Of a stretch of 64,000 bases of DNA, positions 28,803-37,196 are shown in pieces. The notes beneath the pieces are model-generated. The model saw only the letters and a program-made list of their open reading frames with translations. It did no database searches and was not told where the DNA came from. Each line of letters starts with the position of its first letter. Position 1 is the stretch's first letter. Source of the DNA: Antricoccus suffuscus (lineage in GTDB: Bacteria; Actinomycetota; Actinomycetes; Mycobacteriales; Antricoccaceae); contig NZ_PVUE01000016.1 in assembly GCF_003003235.1 (NCBI RefSeq), positions 49,853-113,852 on the forward strand, read 5' to 3'. Both the position numbers and the translations under genes were made by a program.

Positions 28803-29642
28803 TCAGGATTCGTCCAGCACCGGTTTGGCATCCATGACGTCTTCGGCCGTGAGCGAGCGTCCGTAAATGCTCTCGAACACGTTTTCATCGGCGTCGGCGC
28901 CGATGCCGTCGAAGACGAGTTTTCCTGAGCGCAGGCCGACCAGTCGGTCGCAGTAGCGCCGCGCAAGGTCGAGGAAATGCAAGTTGGTGATGACGGTGAC
29001 GCCCAACTCCTGGTTGATGCGCTGTAGGTCGCGCATCACGACGTGTGAGGTGGGTGGGTCCAGCGAGGCGACCGGCTCGTCGGCGAGGATGACGCTCGGG
29101 CGCTGCGCCAATGTGCGGGCGATCCCCACGCGTTGCTGCTGGCCACCGGAGAGCTCTGATGCGCGCGTGTAGGCCTTGGGCAGGATCTCCACCCGCGCCA
29201 ACGCGTCCATCGCCAGTTCAACGTCGTCCTTCTTCCAGGCGCCGATCAACGTGCGCCAGGTCGACGTGTGGAAGAGCCTTCCCACGAGCACGTTGTTGAG
29301 GACCGTCGTGCGCTTTGCGAGGTTGAAGCCCTGGAAGACCATGCCGACGTTGGAGCGCAGCTCGCGCATCCCGGCACCTTTGATCGTCGAGAGCTGTCGC
29401 TCGCCGACGGTGATCTCGCCGCCGGTAATGCGCACGAGACCGTTAATCGACCGGACAAGAGTCGACTTGCCGGCACCGGACAGTCCGACAACCCCGACCA
29501 TCTCGCCCGCGGGTATGGACAAGTTGATGTCGTCGAGCCCCTTGAAACCGTTGGGGTAGACGACATCGACGTGCTCGAAGCGGATGTCAGCCTTGGGCGG
29601 CGTACCGACGCCCAAGGCTGCATCCGTGGTGCTGGGGGTCAT
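28803..29642 (-). CDS. PhnC-type ABC transporter ATP-binding protein
   Basis: 279 residues. Walker A is GLSGAGKST, the signature is LSGGQQQRVGIARTLAQRP, Walker B is VILADEPVASLDPPT. The EITVGERQLSTIKGAGMREL and VGMVFQGFNLAKRTTVLNNV regions are typical of PhnC. It lies between the binding protein (5-base gap) and the permeases (2-base gap). Confidence 0.9.
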   Translation of the reverse strand: MTPSTTDAALGVGTPPKADIRFEHVDVVYPNGFKGLDDINLSIPAGEMVGVVGLSGAGKSTLVRSINGLVRITGGEITVGERQLSTIKGAGMRELRSNVGMVFQGFNLAKRTTVLNNVLVGRLFHTSTWRTLIGAWKKDDVELAMDALARVEILPKAYTRASELSGGQQQRVGIARTLAQRPSVILADEPVASLDPPTSHVVMRDLQRINQELGVTVITNLHFLDLARRYCDRLVGLRSGKLVFDGIGADADENVFESIYGRSLTAEDVMDAKPVLDES

Positions 29643-29647
29643 CGTGG

Positions 29648-30673
29648 TTACTTACCCACGCCGATGGTCGCGGCGACGTCGGCCGTTTTCTGGAGCGCCT
29701 TCGGGTTAGCCGGCTGCAGGCCGGTGATCTGGTAGATGTCACCGAGCGCGGCGGCGCCTTCCTTGGTGCCTGCATATTTCAGCATCGCGTCCTTGATTTT
29801 CGTCTGCCACTTGGGGCTGAGCTTCGAGGAAAGCGAAACGCCGTCATTGGGGATCTCGTCGGTGAGCGCGAAGACGACGACCTTCTGGCCGACATCCGGG
29901 GTGTCCTTGGCGACTACTTCACGGGCATCCCAGTACGACGTGCCCACTTCAGCATCACCGTTGTAGACGGCGAGGACCGACGCGTCGTTGGCGGTGACTT
30001 GGATCGGGTTGACATCGGCAGGAACGTTGATGCCGTCCTTCTTGAGCGCGGCAACCGGGAAGATGTAGCCGGCGGGGGAAGCGGGCTGCAGCAGGGAGAT
30101 CTTGGCGCCCTTCACCTTCTTGATGGAGTCCAGCCCGGCCGGACCGTTGCCGGACTCGGTGCCGTTGCAGTAGAGCATGCCATTAGGGCCTGCCTTCGGC
30201 TTGTCGGCGCAGTACTTGTCTGGGTTGTTTGTGAAGAACTGTGCGGCGTAAGAACTCTTGTCCTTGCGGACCGTCTGCAGCGCTGGCACGGCACCGTACT
30301 TGTCGCAAGCCTGGCTCATCTGCAGCGACGGCAGCATGCCGATCTGCACCTGCCCGGCGCCAATGCCTTCGACCGCGGCCTGGTAGTCAGCGGTGATCAC
30401 TCCTTTGACGGGGATGCCGAGCTCTTTGGTGAGTGCATTCTCGAGCGGCTTGACCGACTCAACCAGTTTGCTGGCATCGCCGCTGGGTACGAGAGCTAAC
30501 GTCAGTTGAGTGGGGTCTTTTGCGGATTTATCACCGCTCCCGGTGCAGACTTTGCTGCTGTTGCTCGACGACGCCGAGTCCGAGCCTTGGGTGGCGCCGC
30601 AGGCGCCGAGTGCGGTGGTCAGCGCGACGCTGATCGCGGCGACCGCGAACGCCGACTTGCGGGTGATCTTCAT
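29648..30673 (-). CDS. PhnD-type phosphate/phosphonate/phosphite-binding lipoprotein
   Basis: 341 residues with a lipoprotein signal ending LGAC (Cys25), so it is anchored outside the membrane. LTLALVPSGDASKLVESVKP and YGAVPALQTVRKDKSSYAAQ are typical of PhnD/phosphite-binding proteins, and YWDAREVVAKDTPDVGQKVV follows in lobe 2. The family binds phosphonates, phosphite, hypophosphite or small phosphoesters. No C-P lyase, phosphonatase partner (PhnW) or ptxD is in the window, so the ligand is open. Confidence 0.9.
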   Translation of the reverse strand: MKITRKSAFAVAAISVALTTALGACGATQGSDSASSSNSSKVCTGSGDKSAKDPTQLTLALVPSGDASKLVESVKPLENALTKELGIPVKGVITADYQAAVEGIGAGQVQIGMLPSLQMSQACDKYGAVPALQTVRKDKSSYAAQFFTNNPDKYCADKPKAGPNGMLYCNGTESGNGPAGLDSIKKVKGAKISLLQPASPAGYIFPVAALKKDGINVPADVNPIQVTANDASVLAVYNGDAEVGTSYWDAREVVAKDTPDVGQKVVVFALTDEIPNDGVSLSSKLSPKWQTKIKDAMLKYAGTKEGAAALGDIYQITGLQPANPKALQKTADVAATIGVGK

Positions 30674-31470
30674 GGCTGGTCCTTTGCTGGTGCGGTGGCG
30701 CTGGGATGGGGTTGGCGCGCGTAAGGGGTGGGCAGGGGACGCGACCGCAGGAATTGCTCAGGGTCGCGCGCCCAGGCGTGGATGCCGTCGTACATCTCCT
30801 CGAACCGGGCGCCATGCAGGTGCGAGGGCCCGGGATTGTGTCCGAAGCGGTTAATGAAGGCTGTGGCGCAGCCACTTTCGAGGGGGATCGCGATGTCGTT
30901 GTCGTAGACGTCGCCGACGCTGAGCAAGTGACTTGCGGGCCGGCCGTCCCGCAGCCGTGGGAGCAGGTCACGAAATCCGGCGGGTTTTTTGGCATCGGCG
31001 ATGATCGCGTCGATGACGTCCGTCAGGCCGAGGGTTGCCAGCGTCTCGGTGACCCCGTCGTACGGCGCATTGGTCACGAGCACCCGTGCAACGTTGTCGA
31101 ACTGGTCAAGGAAGTCATGCAGACCCTCGGGTGCGCGTACGTCGCCCGGCAGGGTTGCGAGGGCCTGACGACTCTCGGCGTACGCCGCGTCGAGAGCGTC
31201 CGCGTCGAGATGGGCCGCGGCCAGATCCGCGACCGCGAAGTAGCCGTCCTTGTACGCGGCGGCGCGAGCGCCAGCGGACAGAAAAGTGGTGAGACGTTCG
31301 CGCATCTGGTGAGTCGCGCGAACGTCATTGATGCGGCCGAACGCGGCATTCGCGTACGCCCACACCGGGCCGTCGCCTAGGCACACGGTGCCGTCGAAGT
31401 CGAGGACCAAGACGGAGGCCGCCGCGGGATCTACCGCGGCGAGCCCGTCGGGGGAGTTGCTGTTTTGCAC
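30670..31470 (-). CDS. HAD-superfamily hydrolase
   Basis: 266 residues. All four HAD motifs are present: LVLDFDGTVCLGDG, RVLVTNAPYDG, a Lys in DAKKPAGFRDL, and LLSVGDVYDNDIAIP. It is therefore a probable cytoplasmic phosphatase. The Schiff-base lysine context of phosphonoacetaldehyde hydrolase is not obvious. Start is the GTG at 31470; an ATG two bases upstream is in another frame. It is the first gene of the operon and overlaps phnD by ATGA. It could dephosphorylate the product delivered by the transporter. Confidence 0.86.
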   Translation of the reverse strand: MQNSNSPDGLAAVDPAAASVLVLDFDGTVCLGDGPVWAYANAAFGRINDVRATHQMRERLTTFLSAGARAAAYKDGYFAVADLAAAHLDADALDAAYAESRQALATLPGDVRAPEGLHDFLDQFDNVARVLVTNAPYDGVTETLATLGLTDVIDAIIADAKKPAGFRDLLPRLRDGRPASHLLSVGDVYDNDIAIPLESGCATAFINRFGHNPGPSHLHGARFEEMYDGIHAWARDPEQFLRSRPLPTPYARQPHPSATAPAKDQP

Positions 31471-31487
31471 ATGAGCACAGTAAGGCC

Positions 31488-31537
31488 TTCATGAACCAAA
31501 TGTCCATAAATGTGGTCTACATGAAACAAAGGTTCAT
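31488..31537. promoter_or_regulatory. Candidate operator/promoter of the Phn-like operon
   Basis: This AT-rich patch lies just upstream of the operon's first gene. TTCATGAA at 31488-31495 is a perfect palindrome. ATGAACC at 31491-31497 is mirrored by GGTTCAT at 31531-31537, and ATGAA at 31521-31525 by TTCAT at 31533-31537. AAATGT occurs twice in between. Nested inverted repeats of this size fit a dimeric or tetrameric regulator such as the operon's own RpiR protein. That pairing is inference. Confidence 0.5.
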
Positions 31538-31595
31538 CACACGTTAACCGCTTCGCTGGAAAGTTTCGTGCGCTGAGCGCATCGAACTGTCCGAG

Positions 31596-32294
31596 CTAGC
31601 CGAGTTCGAGCAGGATGTCTGCGAGCTCCTGAGGGCGATTGGTGGGGATCAGGTGATTGGTGTCGACCTCGCGGTAGCGCCACCGGTCGCCGGTCTTGGC
31701 GCGTTCGGCGGCGGCCCAAAACGCGCTCTTGCCGATGGGCTCATCCCGCAATGCTTTGACGTAAGTGCGACTGAATGGGAAGTCTTCGACGGGTTTATCG
31801 ACGTGGACCGCCTCGTCGAAGCAAGCCGCCGGGTGCGGCGTACGACGCCTCGACGACCACTCCGCGTCGGCCGGGTCGTCGTACTCGCGGGGCGCAGCCG
31901 GCACCAGCCAGGTCGGCTCGATCTCGATCGGTCGACGAGCGCCGCGGCCGGAGATGTCGTTGACCGACTGCCCGTCGTTGGGCACGAACGCGTCGAGATA
32001 GACCAAGTGGGAAACGCGGTCCCCGATGTGCTCCAGCGAGCCGGTGACCACCATGCCGCCGTACGAAAATCCGAGCAGCACGATGTCGCGGAGGTCTTCG
32101 TAGAGGACCGTGTTGACGACGTCGGTGATGTGCGTGGACAGGTTGACCTGTGGGCTGGTCAGATGTGAGCGTTCGCCGATTCCGGTCAGGCACGGAGTGA
32201 ACACTTCGTGTCCGGCCGCATGGATGAGGCGGCGTACCTTGCCGAACTGATGTGGGCCGCTCCATGCGCCGTGCACGAGTACATAGGTCGTCAT
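31596..32294 (-). CDS. Alpha/beta hydrolase (methyl-esterase/hydroxynitrile-lyase-like)
   Basis: 232 residues starting TTYVLVHGAWSGPHQFGKV, the hallmark of the short esterase group related to plant salicylate methyl esterases and hydroxynitrile lyases. The nucleophile elbow is LLGFSYGGMVVTG. The C-terminal VDTNHLIPTNRPQELADILL supplies the His. It follows the amidase by 30 bases on the same strand. The substrate is unknown. Confidence 0.85.
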   Translation of the reverse strand: MTTYVLVHGAWSGPHQFGKVRRLIHAAGHEVFTPCLTGIGERSHLTSPQVNLSTHITDVVNTVLYEDLRDIVLLGFSYGGMVVTGSLEHIGDRVSHLVYLDAFVPNDGQSVNDISGRGARRPIEIEPTWLVPAAPREYDDPADAEWSSRRRTPHPAACFDEAVHVDKPVEDFPFSRTYVKALRDEPIGKSAFWAAAERAKTGDRWRYREVDTNHLIPTNRPQELADILLELG

Positions 32295-32324
32295 CGTCTG
32301 GTCTCCGTCTCGCTGATTGGTCCG

Positions 32325-33659
32325 TTAGTTGATTGCAATCCGCGCGGCGGCGGCGAAGAGCTCGTGCTCTCGTCCCGCTTGCCCGACGAGCTGAGCGCCG
32401 ACCGGCAGGCCGTCCAACTCGCCGATGGGCACGACGATCGTCGGTACGCCGATGAGGTTCCAGGTGCGGGTAAACCGCGGGATCGCCTCGAGGGTGGCTA
32501 GCTGCTGACCGTCGACCATGCTCGTCCGCTCGCCGATCTCGGGTGCGACAAACACGGTTCCCGGAGTCACGAGGATCTCGCCGGGCTCGACGGTGCCGAG
32601 CCAGTCGGCGGTCAAACGTGCCTTGGTGGCCAGCGCCGACTGGTAGTCCGCGTCGGTTATCGACGCCGCGGCAATGAGTCGCTCGGACGTCTCGGTCTGG
32701 TACTTGTCGGCATCGGTCTTGAGGTGCTCGGCATGCACCCGGTGCGCTTCGTAGTGGAAGATCGACAGCATCGCCGCCTTGTTGTCCTCGATGTCCGGGA
32801 TCTCGCGGCGTGGCGGGTCATCGCCGTACACCTCAGCAACCCGTTGCTGGACCATCGCGAGAATCCGTCGGTCGCAGGCAAAATCGCCGGTCGGCTCGAG
32901 GAGCGAAATGCTCGGCTGCCCGGTAGTGGCGGCGTACGACGGGTCCATTACCGAGTAGAGAAGCTCCGCGTCTTCGACGGAGCCGGTCATCGGACCGACG
33001 GTGTCGAGTGAGCTCGCCAGCGGAAAAATGTCGTCGACGGGGAGTACGCCGTACTGTGGCTTGAAGCCGACATGTCCGCAGAAGGCCGCAGGTAGGCGGA
33101 TCGAGCCGCCGGTGTCGGTGCCGAGCGCGAGCGCCACGAGACCGGCCGCGACAGCGGCGCCGCTACCGCCGCTGGACCCACCGGAGATGCGCATCAGGTT
33201 GTGCGGGTTGTGCACGGGGCCATGGACGGAGATGTCGGCCGTGCCACCGTGCGCGAACTCGTGGGTCACCGTCATGCCGATGATGATCGCGCCTGCCTCG
33301 CGCAGCCGAGTGACGATCGGTGCGTCGTGATCGGCGATCCGTCCGGCGTACAGCCCCGAGCCGCGTTCGGCGGGCAGGCCCTTGACGTCGATGATCTCCT
33401 TGATGCCCACCGGGATGCCGTGCAGCGGGCCACCCGTCGTACCGCTTGCCTGGAGCGCGTCGAGCTCCGCTGCCCGCCGGAGTGCCCCCTCGTGGTCGAC
33501 GTACGAGAACGCGTTGAGCTGCGGGTTGGCGCGATCGATCGCCGCGAGAGTCTTGGTGACCACCTCGACGGCCGTCACCCGGCCGGACATGAGGTCCTCG
33601 ACCGTCGCACGCGCACTGCGGCCGAAGAAGAATCCTTGAAGATCAGCGGGGACCGGCAT
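32325..33659 (-). CDS. Amidase (amidase-signature family)
   Basis: 444 residues with the Lys-cisSer-Ser triad visible: Lys87 in HGIPVGIKEIID, Ser162/163 in RISGGSSGGSGAAVAAG, and nucleophile Ser186 in LGTDTGGSIRLPAAF. It hydrolyses a carboxamide to acid plus ammonia or amine. Substrate specificity in this family does not follow from the core motif. It is cotranscribed with the esterase downstream and is divergent from a TetR gene. Confidence 0.9.
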   Translation of the reverse strand: MPVPADLQGFFFGRSARATVEDLMSGRVTAVEVVTKTLAAIDRANPQLNAFSYVDHEGALRRAAELDALQASGTTGGPLHGIPVGIKEIIDVKGLPAERGSGLYAGRIADHDAPIVTRLREAGAIIIGMTVTHEFAHGGTADISVHGPVHNPHNLMRISGGSSGGSGAAVAAGLVALALGTDTGGSIRLPAAFCGHVGFKPQYGVLPVDDIFPLASSLDTVGPMTGSVEDAELLYSVMDPSYAATTGQPSISLLEPTGDFACDRRILAMVQQRVAEVYGDDPPRREIPDIEDNKAAMLSIFHYEAHRVHAEHLKTDADKYQTETSERLIAAASITDADYQSALATKARLTADWLGTVEPGEILVTPGTVFVAPEIGERTSMVDGQQLATLEAIPRFTRTWNLIGVPTIVVPIGELDGLPVGAQLVGQAGREHELFAAAARIAIN

Positions 33660-33889
33660 CTAACACTCCAGCGATTGAGGTGGTTAGTAGACACGCTACC
33701 GACCGGCCAACGCGCGCGGCACGTGGTGTCGGTGTTGGCGATGATTGTGGACTGGTGATCTAAATCGCGATGGGTGCCTACGGTGGCGACAGGATGGACT
33801 GCCGCCGCCTACTATTAGTCGGCTCAGTGAAGTTCGGTCTCACCGGCGTCGTACCGTACGAACGCGGGCCGTAGGCAGGAAGCGTGTAC

Positions 33890-34564
33890 ATGGACAACGA
33901 CAGTGCCGCTCCCGAGTCCGCGGGCAAGCGAGAACGCAACTATGCCGCCACGGTCGAAGAGATCAAGACGGTAGCGCTCAGCGAAATCCGCAAAGTCGGG
34001 CCCGAGCGCATGGCCATGCGCGCTATCGGTCGGGCGATCGGGATGACTCCGTCAGGTCTCTACCGATACTTCGCGAGTCGCCAGGACCTGCTGACGGCTT
34101 TGCGCCTGGATATCTATCGGGATCTCGACGCCATACTCGGCTATCGAGAGGACGAGGGTGACCCGCTGTCGCGGCGTTGGATGGGTATGGCGCAGCGCTT
34201 CCGTTCGTGGGCGCTGGAGCATCCGGGCGAGTTCAGACTGTTGCTCAGCGGCGAGGCACGCGACGGGCGCGGGACCGAAGAGGCCGTCGAGATTCTGACT
34301 CGTGCCCAGGAGGTCCCGAGACAAATCATCCAGGACGCGATACGCGCCGGCGACCTCGTGAGTCCGGTTCCCGATGCGGATAAGTACGCCGGTGAAGGGT
34401 TCAATGCGCTACCCGATGTCGGCGTAATTATGTCGCTTGCAGTGCTCGGTTACGTTCAGCTCGAGTCGCAGGGGTATGTCGAGCGGGTGATTGGTGACCC
34501 GAAGGACGTTTTCGAGGTCTATCTCGCTACGGTCATGCGCAACAGCGGTTTCACCCTTCGCTGA
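33890..34564 (+). CDS. TetR family regulator
   Basis: 224 residues. The HTH is IGRAIGMTPSGLYRYFASRQ near residues 45-65, and the rest is the helical effector domain with a WHG/TetR_C-like core. The ATG at 33890 is favoured over the GTG at 33884 because AGGAAG ends seven bases before it. It is divergent from the amidase-esterase pair and is the likely regulator of it. Its last 24 codons are duplicated at 36306 on the far side of glnS. Confidence 0.87.
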   Translation: MDNDSAAPESAGKRERNYAATVEEIKTVALSEIRKVGPERMAMRAIGRAIGMTPSGLYRYFASRQDLLTALRLDIYRDLDAILGYREDEGDPLSRRWMGMAQRFRSWALEHPGEFRLLLSGEARDGRGTEEAVEILTRAQEVPRQIIQDAIRAGDLVSPVPDADKYAGEGFNALPDVGVIMSLAVLGYVQLESQGYVERVIGDPKDVFEVYLATVMRNSGFTLR

Positions 34565-34579
34565 CCTGCGGCCGATGAG

Positions 34580-36277
34580 CTACTTCTTCTTGGCTTGCCG
34601 TTTCTGCGCGGCGGCCCACTCGTCGCGGAGTCCAACGGTGCGGTGGAAGTAGCCCGGCCGGTCGGGGTCGCTCGCGAAATAGCCGAGTCGCTCGAACTGC
34701 AGCACCTGTCCTGGTGCGGCGTCCGCGACGGCCGCCTCGGCGAGCGCATCGCTGCGCAACTCCCGTGAGTCGGGATTCAGGTCGTCCAACGGCTCACCGG
34801 ACTCGTCGCCGGGGACCGTGGTTGTAAACAACCGTTCGTAGAGCGCCGCCTGCACCGAGACCGCGTTCGGCACGGAGACCCAGTGCATAGTCGACTTCAC
34901 CTTGCGTCCGTCCGGCGCCGAGCCGCCCTTGGACTCCGGGTCGTACGTCGCGCGCACCTCGACGACGTTGCCGTCGGCGTCCTTCACGACCTCTGTGGCC
35001 GTGATCAGGTAAGCGCCGCGCAGGCGCACCTCCTTGCCGGGGGAGAGCCGGAAGAACTTCGGCGGCGGCACCTCGGCGAAGTCGTCGCGTTCGATGACCA
35101 GCTTGCCAGTGAACGCAATGCGGCGCGTGCCGTCCTGCGGATTTTCCGGGTTGTTTGCGACTTCGAAATATTCGACGACCGGGTTGCCGTCACCGTCGGT
35201 CGGCCAGTTGTCGAGCACCAGCCGAAGCGGGCGCAGCACGACCATTCGCCGTTGCGCGGTCAGGTTCAGTTCACGTCGTACAAAAGACTCCAGTAACTCG
35301 ATCGACTGCCGCGCGTTGGCGCGGGTCGTGCCGGTCTCGATGCAGAACGCGCGGATTGCGGAGGCCGGGTAGCCGCGGCGCCGCAGACCGCTGATCGTCG
35401 GCATCCGCGCGTCGGACCATCCCTCGACGATGCCTTCCTCGACGAGCTTGCGTAGCCGACGCTTCGAGGTGATCGTGTGGGTGATCTCCATCCGCGCGAA
35501 CTCGGTCTGCTTCGGGGTGTCATTCGGTAGCGATAGCTGGGCGAGCAGCCAGTCGTACAGCGGCCGGTGTGACTCGAACTCCATCGTGCACAGCGAATGC
35601 GTCACGCCCTCGATCGCGTCGCTCTGCCCGTGCGCCCAGTCGTACGTCGGGTAAATCGGCCACGTGTCGCCGGTGCGGTGGTGGTGGGCCTGGCGGATCC
35701 GGTACAGCACCGGGTCGCGCAGCCACATGTTCTCCGCACGCATGTCGATCTTCGCTCGCAAGCATCGCTCGCCATCGCCGAACTCGCCGGCGCGCATCCG
35801 CCGCAGCAGGTCGAGGTTCTCATCGACCGACCGATCACGGTACGGCGAGTCGACGCCTGGTCTGCTGTAGTCGCCGCGCTGCTCGGAGATGGTGTCGCCG
35901 TCTTGGTCATCGACGTATGCCTTGCCTTGCTCGACGAGATACTCCGCCCATGTGTAGAGCTGCTCGAAGTAGTCGGAGGTATACAGGATTTTGGCCGGCT
36001 CGTAGCCCAGCCAACGGATGTCGCTCACGATCGACTCGACGTACTCGATGTCCTCGGTCTCGGGGTTGGTGTCGTCGAAGCGCAGGTTGCAGGTGCCCCC
36101 GAAACGATCGGCGGTGCCGAAGTTGACCACGATTGCCTTCGCGTGCCCGATGTGCAGATAGCCGTTCGGCTCCGGAGGAAATCGGGTCTGGACGCGGCCC
36201 TCGAATGTGCTGGCGGTGTTGTCCGCGCGAACGATCTCACTGATGAAGTCGGTAGGTTCGATCGCGGGCTCAGTCAT
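34580..36277 (-). CDS. glnS: Glutaminyl-tRNA synthetase
   Basis: 565 residues. The class I signature is FPPEPNGYLHIGHAKAI with HIGH at 42-45. The second signature region is HTITSKRRLRKLVEEG, and MPTISGLRRRGYPASAIRAF is typical of GlnRS rather than GluRS. The C-terminal anticodon-binding beta-barrels are present. It charges tRNA-Gln directly. Many actinobacteria lack it and use the amidotransferase route, so this copy is probably acquired. It is a lone gene between TetR genes, flanked by repeat copies. Confidence 0.94.
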   Translation of the reverse strand: MTEPAIEPTDFISEIVRADNTASTFEGRVQTRFPPEPNGYLHIGHAKAIVVNFGTADRFGGTCNLRFDDTNPETEDIEYVESIVSDIRWLGYEPAKILYTSDYFEQLYTWAEYLVEQGKAYVDDQDGDTISEQRGDYSRPGVDSPYRDRSVDENLDLLRRMRAGEFGDGERCLRAKIDMRAENMWLRDPVLYRIRQAHHHRTGDTWPIYPTYDWAHGQSDAIEGVTHSLCTMEFESHRPLYDWLLAQLSLPNDTPKQTEFARMEITHTITSKRRLRKLVEEGIVEGWSDARMPTISGLRRRGYPASAIRAFCIETGTTRANARQSIELLESFVRRELNLTAQRRMVVLRPLRLVLDNWPTDGDGNPVVEYFEVANNPENPQDGTRRIAFTGKLVIERDDFAEVPPPKFFRLSPGKEVRLRGAYLITATEVVKDADGNVVEVRATYDPESKGGSAPDGRKVKSTMHWVSVPNAVSVQAALYERLFTTTVPGDESGEPLDDLNPDSRELRSDALAEAAVADAAPGQVLQFERLGYFASDPDRPGYFHRTVGLRDEWAAAQKRQAKKK

Positions 36278-36284
36278 GCGCGCA

Positions 36285-36290
36285 AGATTA
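36285..36290 (-). promoter_or_regulatory. Candidate -10 box for a leaderless glnS transcript
   Basis: On the minus strand TAATCT ends seven bases before the ATG at 36277, the spacing that places the transcription start at the A of the ATG. No ribosome binding site is seen before this ATG. Leaderless messages of this design are common in actinobacteria. Confidence 0.45.
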
Positions 36291-36305
36291 CCAATGACCG
36301 TTCAC

Positions 36306-36377
36306 GGTGACCCGACGGACGTTCTTGGGGTGTATCTCGCTACGGTCAAGCGCAACAGCGGTTTCACACTTCGATAG
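36306..36377 (+). pseudogene. Remnant of a TetR gene: last 24 codons only
   Basis: Read from 36306, this encodes GDPTDVLGVYLATVKRNSGF then TLR and TAG. The end of the TetR at 33890 reads GDPKDVFEVYLATVMRNSGF then TLR and TGA. The DNA aligns without gaps over 72 bases with 62 identities. Upstream similarity stops abruptly and the glnS start lies 28 bases away. It is a decayed 3' fragment of a paralogous TetR gene, located 12 bases before another TetR gene. It does not encode a protein by itself. Confidence 0.8.
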
Positions 36378-36389
36378 CGAGGTTCCTTA

Positions 36390-36983
36390 GTGCCGAAGAT
36401 AGTTGACCACGAGGAGCGCCGCAGAGCGATCATTAGAGCGACATGGCAGGTAATTGCCCGGCAGGGCATTGCCAACACGACGACCCGCGAGATTGCCAAG
36501 GAAGCCAACTATTCGAGCGGTGTTCTGGCGCATTACTTCAAGGACAAGGCCGACATCATGGCGTCGGCGATGCGCGCTGCACATTTAGAGGTGCTCGAGC
36601 GAGTGTCCGGAACCAAGCTCACTGGGCTGGCTGCGCTGCGTGAATACCTGCTCGAGTGCCTCCCCCTCGACAAGCGACGTCGACTGCTGGCGACCATAGA
36701 AGCGAGCTTCTGGGGGCAGGCGGTGGGTGACAAGCGTTTGATTGAAATCAACGGGCGCGAGCTAGATGCCCTACGGGGCCGTATCCGTGACCGATTGGCG
36801 GAGGCATCTCAGCTCGGCGAGCTGAAACCGGACATTGACATAGAGCAGGCCATTAGAGAGTTTCATGTCCTGATCGACGGTCTGAGTGTCCAAGCGACTC
36901 TCTACAAGGGGAGTGCCTCGCGCGATGAACAGATCAGAATGCTTGACCGCGTGATAGAGAGAATCGCCGCAGACCCGCGATGA
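36390..36983 (+). CDS. TetR family regulator (BetI-like)
   Basis: 197 residues. The HTH TTTREIAKEANYSSGVLAHY is near residues 30-50, and the C-terminal region resembles the BetI/TetR_C_6 type (EASFWGQAVGDKRLIEINGR). Start is GTG with GAGG seven bases upstream at 36379-36382. It lies immediately before the peptide-type ABC system and a palindromic operator, so it is the likely regulator of that island. Confidence 0.88.
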   Translation: MPKIVDHEERRRAIIRATWQVIARQGIANTTTREIAKEANYSSGVLAHYFKDKADIMASAMRAAHLEVLERVSGTKLTGLAALREYLLECLPLDKRRRLLATIEASFWGQAVGDKRLIEINGRELDALRGRIRDRLAEASQLGELKPDIDIEQAIREFHVLIDGLSVQATLYKGSASRDEQIRMLDRVIERIAADPR

Positions 36984-37013
36984 AATCGTGAGATCGGGTG
37001 TGGCCCACGGTTG

Positions 37014-37039
37014 CTATCGGATCGGTAACGAACCGATAG
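37014..37039. promoter_or_regulatory. Candidate TetR operator upstream of the ABC island
   Basis: CTATCGG at 37014-37020 and CCGATAG at 37033-37039 are perfect inverted repeats. Inside, ATCGGT at 37021-37026 and ACCGAT at 37032-37037 form a tighter pair. AT-rich -10-like sequences (TATTCT and TATATT) follow at 37072-37082, before the ATG at 37197. The arrangement suits repression by the TetR encoded just upstream. Confidence 0.55.
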
Positions 37040-37196
37040 GGCACCCTTGGGTTTCTGCCGCCGATCTGTCATATTCTATATTCCACTTAACGCAGACTTA
37101 ACGGTCTGACGCGGGAAATTGCCGACAAAAATGTGCCGCGGCGCTGATGTTCCGACGCTGCGATGCGCGCTGTAATCGCCTCGAAAAGGAGCACGA

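Noticed and set aside
31569..31581. TGCGCT-g-AGCGCA palindrome as a terminator
   Set aside because: The loop would be one base, so it cannot form a good RNA hairpin; as a protein site it is too GC-rich and short to stand out.
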